A stretch of 64,000 bases of DNA, taken from positions 1,241,997-1,305,996 of the forward strand of contig NZ_LR027603.1 in assembly GCF_900605495.1 (NCBI RefSeq). The letters are read 5' to 3'. Source of the stretch: Bacilliculturomica massiliensis. GTDB lineage: Bacteria > Bacillota > Clostridia > Peptostreptococcales > Anaerovoracaceae. The translations under genes and the position numbers were made by a program. Under the pieces are notes generated by a model that was not told the DNA's origin, did no database searches, and worked only from the letters and a program-made list of their open reading frames with translations. This document shows positions 60,946-64,000 of this stretch, piece after piece. Every line of letters begins with the position of its first letter. Within the stretch, counting starts at the first letter, position 1.

Positions 60946-61912
60946 CTTCCTGACCTCCTTTAAAACTCTTCCCGTTTTTCAGTATCTCATCATAGATGCC
61001 TATGGTATCTTCTTTTTTCGTCTTCCCATCCTCCAGCTTGCGGTAGAAATAGGTATCGCTTACCAGAGAATTCTCGCCGTCGGTGGTGATGACGTTCACC
61101 GGAAGGAATTTGTATTCTCCGCTGATGGTCTTGACGTAGACTCCCAGGACGCCGTCCACCGTTATCATGCTCTCGTTGGGGATCAGAAGCCCCTTGTAAT
61201 CCTCGGTGATCACAGTGGCTTCCACCGACCGGACCTTGGGCATGTCTTCATAATATTTGTTGAATTTCAGGATGATCAGCCATTTATCACCGTTGTTCAC
61301 AATATCGCTGATGGTGCCCTGCACCGAACCCATGGGCAGCTCCAGCGTCACAGAGCTGTCTTTTTTATACTTGGCAATGCCGGACTGGTCCACCCAGTAG
61401 ACTGCATACCAGACGGAATTGTCCACCAGCTTGTACAGCGGTTCACCGGCCAGCGCCGACTGCCGCATGGTGTTTTCCGGATTTTTATCCCTCTGCTTTA
61501 CGTCCTCCTCAGTCAGCTTGCTCATGATCTCCGGCGTAAAATACCCTTCGTATCCGTCTATATAATAGCTGACCACGCCGTTTTCCGCACAGGGATAAGC
61601 CTTGATGGCCCCGCCGCTGGCCGGATTCACGTCCAGTACCTTGGTGCCCTTGCGTGTCATGGTGCCTTCCGGTATGTAGTAATTAACTGCGCCGCCCTTT
61701 TCCGCGCTGACTACGGTCTCGCTGCGGACAAACCAGCAGATGACCTGATCCCACACCTTCAGTTCGTCGTAGGACACGATCATCGTCGGGGTCAGCGCTC
61801 CCGTCACTTTGGGATAGGCGTAGATCACAAGATAGAGCAGGACAAGAGCCGCAAAATAGAAAAAGGTCCACGTCTTTAAGTGTTTTCTCTTTTTTTTCTT
61901 CTCCTCCCCCAT
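60929..61912 (-). CDS. HlyD-like membrane-anchored adaptor protein
   Basis: 327 residues from the ATG at 61912, with GGGGGAAG just upstream; a TTG at 61954 without a ribosome site was rejected. The N-terminus is very basic (Lys stretch), then one membrane segment (about 16-37). The extracellular part has lipoyl/barrel-sandwich features (RKGTKVLDVNPASGG, GVVSYYIDGYEG) and late strands LLIPNESMITVDGVLGVYVKTISGEYKFLPV, as in HlyD/periplasmic adaptors. No exporter gene is next to it. In Clostridia similar genes stand beside yggS-sepF, so a cell-envelope or division role is possible. Confidence 0.72.
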   Translation of the reverse strand: MGEEKKKKRKHLKTWTFFYFAALVLLYLVIYAYPKVTGALTPTMIVSYDELKVWDQVICWFVRSETVVSAEKGGAVNYYIPEGTMTRKGTKVLDVNPASGGAIKAYPCAENGVVSYYIDGYEGYFTPEIMSKLTEEDVKQRDKNPENTMRQSALAGEPLYKLVDNSVWYAVYWVDQSGIAKYKKDSSVTLELPMGSVQGTISDIVNNGDKWLIILKFNKYYEDMPKVRSVEATVITEDYKGLLIPNESMITVDGVLGVYVKTISGEYKFLPVNVITTDGENSLVSDTYFYRKLEDGKTKKEDTIGIYDEILKNGKSFKGGQEDGKDS

Positions 61913-61956
61913 GCTTCCCCCTGAAAGATTTCTTTTCTTGTGCAATTTACCCAAAT

Positions 61957-61985
61957 ATTATACACGATATAACAGTTTTATTCAA
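61957..61985 (-). promoter_or_regulatory. Promoter of the HlyD-like/yggS/sepF/divIVA series
   Basis: On the minus strand, TTGAAT (61985-61980) and TATAAT (61962-61957) are 17 bases apart, between trmD and the HlyD-like gene. Confidence 0.65.
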
Positions 61986-62021
61986 GGGCTTGCCCCTTTC
62001 CGCGTCAGACAAATTTCTTCC

Positions 62022-62768
62022 TTATTCGTCTTCCCCGCTCAGAACGCGGGCCAATACTTTTTTTTCTTCTTTATCCAGTGTTTCAGCGCTGTCCAGATAG
62101 GTCTGCCACAGGTCCGGTCTCCGTTCCTTTGTCAGACGCATGGACTGCTCCAGCTGCCACAGATGGATCATCCTGTGATGTCCTGACAGCAGGATCTCCG
62201 GCACTTCCATGCCCCGAAACTCCCGGGGCTTTGTATACTGAGGGTATTCCAGCAGGCCGGAATACACCGACTCCTCGAGATGTGCCAGACTGTTTCCCAG
62301 TACCTCGGGGATCAGCCGGGCCACGGCGTCGATGAGCACCATGGCCGGAAGTTCGCCTCCCGTCAGCACATAGTCTCCGATGGAGACCTCCTCCATATTC
62401 CAGTGATCCAGCGCCCGCTGGTCCACTCCCTCGTAATGGCCGCACAGGATCACCAGCGAATCCTCCCGGGACAATTCTTCTATCATCTGCTGATCCAGCA
62501 TTTTGCCTCTGGGCGACATATACAGCACACGCTTTCCCTCCGCGCCGACAGCCTCCAGGCTGCGAAAGATCGGTTCCGCGTACATTACCATGCCCGCGCC
62601 GCCTCCGAAAGGATAATCGTCTGTCTTATTGTGTTTGTCCAGCGTGTAGTCCCTGATGTTGGTCAGGCGGATATCCAGTATACCGTTTTCCGCAGCCCGG
62701 CCCAGAATGCTCTCCTCCGTCACCGGACGGAACATATTGGGAAACAGCGTCAGTACATCGATCCTCAT
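62022..62768 (-). CDS. trmD: tRNA (guanine-37-N1)-methyltransferase TrmD
   Basis: 248 residues. The deep trefoil-knot SAM site is seen in LYMSPRGKML, LVILCGHYEGVDQRALDH and SIGDYVLTGGELPAMVLIDAVARL. The C-terminal domain contains GLLEYPQYTKPREFRGMEVPEILLSGHH in pieces. It methylates G37 of tRNAs to prevent frameshifts. GGAGG is seven bases upstream of the ATG. It follows rimM in the rpsP-khpA-rimM-trmD series. Confidence 0.97.
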   Translation of the reverse strand: MRIDVLTLFPNMFRPVTEESILGRAAENGILDIRLTNIRDYTLDKHNKTDDYPFGGGAGMVMYAEPIFRSLEAVGAEGKRVLYMSPRGKMLDQQMIEELSREDSLVILCGHYEGVDQRALDHWNMEEVSIGDYVLTGGELPAMVLIDAVARLIPEVLGNSLAHLEESVYSGLLEYPQYTKPREFRGMEVPEILLSGHHRMIHLWQLEQSMRLTKERRPDLWQTYLDSAETLDKEEKKVLARVLSGEDE

Positions 62769-62810
62769 CGTCGTTCCTCCCGTTCTCCACGTCTTTGCAG
62801 GCGGCGTCCA

Positions 62811-63308
62811 TCAGATCTCGGTCAGACCTTCGATCAGCTTTACTGTCATGCGCTTTTCCGCCGTATTCACATCCAGAATAAATTCCTTCACCGCCGGAAG
62901 CAGAAACCGTTTCCCCGACTCCTGCTGGATCTCGTAGAGATCCTGGCTGCTGTTCTGGACCACGTTCACCAGACGGCCCACGGCCTCTCCGTCCTCCGAA
63001 AATACCGCCGTGCCGATCAGGTCGCCGATCAGATAGCTGTCGTCCTCCATCTCCCACATCTCTTCTCTGTCGAGAAACAGATCCTTGCCTTTCATGGCTT
63101 CCGCGTCATTTCGCGTATCCACGCCTGCAAGGCGCAGCACCACCATATTTTTCATAAAGCGAACGCCGGTCACAGTCCGCCGCTCCATTTCCACGTAAAG
63201 TTCTTCTATCTCTGAAAAGCGCCGCGGATCGCTTACATAGGGGTATACTCTCAGCTCTCCCTTGATGCCCACGGCGTTTGTTATCTGCCCGATTTTGATT
63301 CGTTCCAT
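62811..63308 (-). CDS. rimM: 16S rRNA processing protein RimM
   Basis: 165 residues from the ATG at 63308, with GGGAG five bases upstream; the ATG at 63320 is less well placed. The N-terminal domain begins MERIKIGQITNAVGIKGELRVYP, and the C-terminal PRC-barrel has SYLIGDLIGTAVFSEDGEAVGRLVNVVQNSSQDLYEI in pieces, ending MTVKLIEGLTEI. It aids maturation of the 30S head domain with ribosomal protein S19. Confidence 0.94.
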   Translation of the reverse strand: MERIKIGQITNAVGIKGELRVYPYVSDPRRFSEIEELYVEMERRTVTGVRFMKNMVVLRLAGVDTRNDAEAMKGKDLFLDREEMWEMEDDSYLIGDLIGTAVFSEDGEAVGRLVNVVQNSSQDLYEIQQESGKRFLLPAVKEFILDVNTAEKRMTVKLIEGLTEI

Positions 63309-63413
63309 CTTTTCTCCCATATCCGGCGGCTCTCGCGCCGCCGCAGCTTGACGGTCCTTTCTGCAGCCGGTCCGACGCGTCTCCGGCGGACGATCCCTTC
63401 ATAATAGCAGTAA

Positions 63414-63439
63414 GGCACATATACTTTCATATATGTGCC
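63414..63439 (-). other. Perfect 10-bp hairpin between khpA and rimM
   Basis: GGCACATATA (63414-63423) and TATATGTGCC (63430-63439) pair exactly across a 6-base loop. There is no T-run after it in the direction of transcription, so it is not a normal terminator; it may be a processing or stability element of the ribosomal operon message. Confidence 0.5.
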
Positions 63440-63473
63440 GCTTGTGTCGGTTGGCGTCACGGCCGCGCAGCGG

Positions 63474-63704
63474 TTACTGCACGATTTCCACGACTACCTT
63501 CTTATTCGCTTTTGTTGCTGCGGCCTTTACAACAGTACGAAGCGCTTTTGCGATTCTTCCCTGTTTGCCGATCACCTTACCCATATCATCAGGGGCAACC
63601 CTAAGCTCGATGACAATCGCCTGATTCTTTTCCACTTCTGTGACATGGACTTCATCCGGCTTGTCGACAAGTGATTTTGCAATCGCTTCTACCAGTTCTA
63701 CCAT
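63474..63704 (-). CDS. khpA: KH-domain RNA-binding protein KhpA
   Basis: 76 residues from the ATG at 63704 (MVELVEAIAKSLVDKP), the usual family start, with GGTGA upstream; a GTG at 63713 is a less likely start. The single KH domain has VAPDDMGKVIGKQGRIAKALRTVVKAAA in pieces, with the GKQGR loop for RNA binding. KhpA works with KhpB as a global RNA binder that affects cell division and elongation. It lies between rpsP and rimM as in most Firmicutes. Confidence 0.94.
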   Translation of the reverse strand: MVELVEAIAKSLVDKPDEVHVTEVEKNQAIVIELRVAPDDMGKVIGKQGRIAKALRTVVKAAATKANKKVVVEIVQ

Positions 63705-63720
63705 TTCTTTCACCGCTTTC

Positions 63721-63966
63721 TTACTCCAAGATGCCGGATTTCTTCAGAAGATCCTTCACCGTGTCGGTGGGCTGTGCGCCGGTTCCGAGCCATTTCTTTG
63801 CTTTCTCATCGTCGATCTTGATCTCTGCGGGGTCTACCAGCGGGTTATAGTAACCGATCTCTTCGATGAACTTGCCGTCTCTGGGAGCACGGGAATCAGC
63901 AACAACAACTCTGTAAAAAGGTTTTTTGTGTGCACCCATTCTCTTCAATCTGATTTTAACTGCCAT
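63721..63966 (-). CDS. rpsP: 30S ribosomal protein S16
   Basis: 81 residues, full length. [31 protein letters not shown] in overlapping pieces, then EEIGYYNPL and [24 protein letters not shown] are the S16 signature. A strong AAAGGAGG site lies before the ATG. First gene seen of the rpsP-khpA-rimM-trmD series; its promoter lies beyond the right edge. Confidence 0.97.
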   Translation of the reverse strand: MAVKIRLKRMGAHKKPFYRVVVADSRAPRDGKFIEEIGYYNPLVDPAEIKIDDEKAKKWLGTGAQPTDTVKDLLKKSGILE

Positions 63967-64000
63967 ACGTTACACCTCCTTTATCCTGTTTTCTGTATAC

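Overview
The window looks like chromosomal DNA of an anaerobic, endospore-forming member of the Clostridia, with GC content in the mid-50s by eye. Support for this comes from sporulation and germination genes (spoIID-like, gerA/C/B, tepA-like, ymxH-like, a possible gin/csfB-like gene), an ispH gene fused to S1 domains, argR-recN, a rqcH/NFACT gene, and the sepF-yggT-divIVA-lspA-rluD block. Strong Shine-Dalgarno sites and several TTG/GTG starts fit as well. The species cannot be named from the sequence. Most genes are on the minus strand.

Layout, left to right. 1-2.7 kb: a TRAP carboxylate-type transporter (dctP, dctQ running off the edge) divergent from an IclR regulator. 2.9-5.7 kb: a collagen-like GPT/GAT-repeat protein preceded by a glycosyltransferase, probably a spore-surface pair. 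5.9-9.2 kb: rlmD-like, metA (acetyl type) and tgt. 9.4-18.4 kb: a three-gene sensory block of a soluble multi-PAS hybrid kinase, a solute-binding lipoprotein and a membrane hybrid kinase, lying between queA and tgt. 18.7-23.5 kb: ruvC-ruvA-ruvB-spoIID-queA. 23.8-26 kb: argR-recN on the plus strand. 26-31.4 kb: chloramphenicol acetyltransferase-like gene, aroK, ispH-S1, rarA and a SPOR-domain protein. 31.7-35.3 kb: a gerA-gerC-gerB germinant receptor operon with a probable sigma-G promoter and a short GerB that collides with an HdeD-like gene. 35.9-38.5 kb: metNIQ methionine importer. 38.7-47 kb: a nine-gene Tad/Flp pilus operon, including a 55-residue Flp pilin. 47.3-52 kb: tepA-like protease, ymxH-like, tcdA and an amino-acid ABC transporter. 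52-56 kb: rpoZ, gmk, yicC, a 121-bp tandem repeat and rqcH. 56.2-64 kb: a small Gin-like zinc protein, flavin reductase, rluD, lspA, divIVA, yggT, sepF, yggS, a HlyD-like adaptor, trmD, rimM, khpA and rpsP.

The most unusual signals are non-coding. One is an approximately 100-bp structured repeat found three times, each copy starting in the T-tract of a gene's terminator. Another is a 121-bp tandem repeat that places three identical extended -10 promoter-like sites upstream of yicC. A third is a perfect palindrome inside the spacer of the glnH promoter. Among proteins, the best candidate for an undescribed system is the sensory block at 9.4-18.4 kb: two hybrid kinases around a binding protein with no permease. 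Promoter, operator and sigma-factor assignments are read by eye and are predictions. Family names come from recognised motifs and were not checked against any database.
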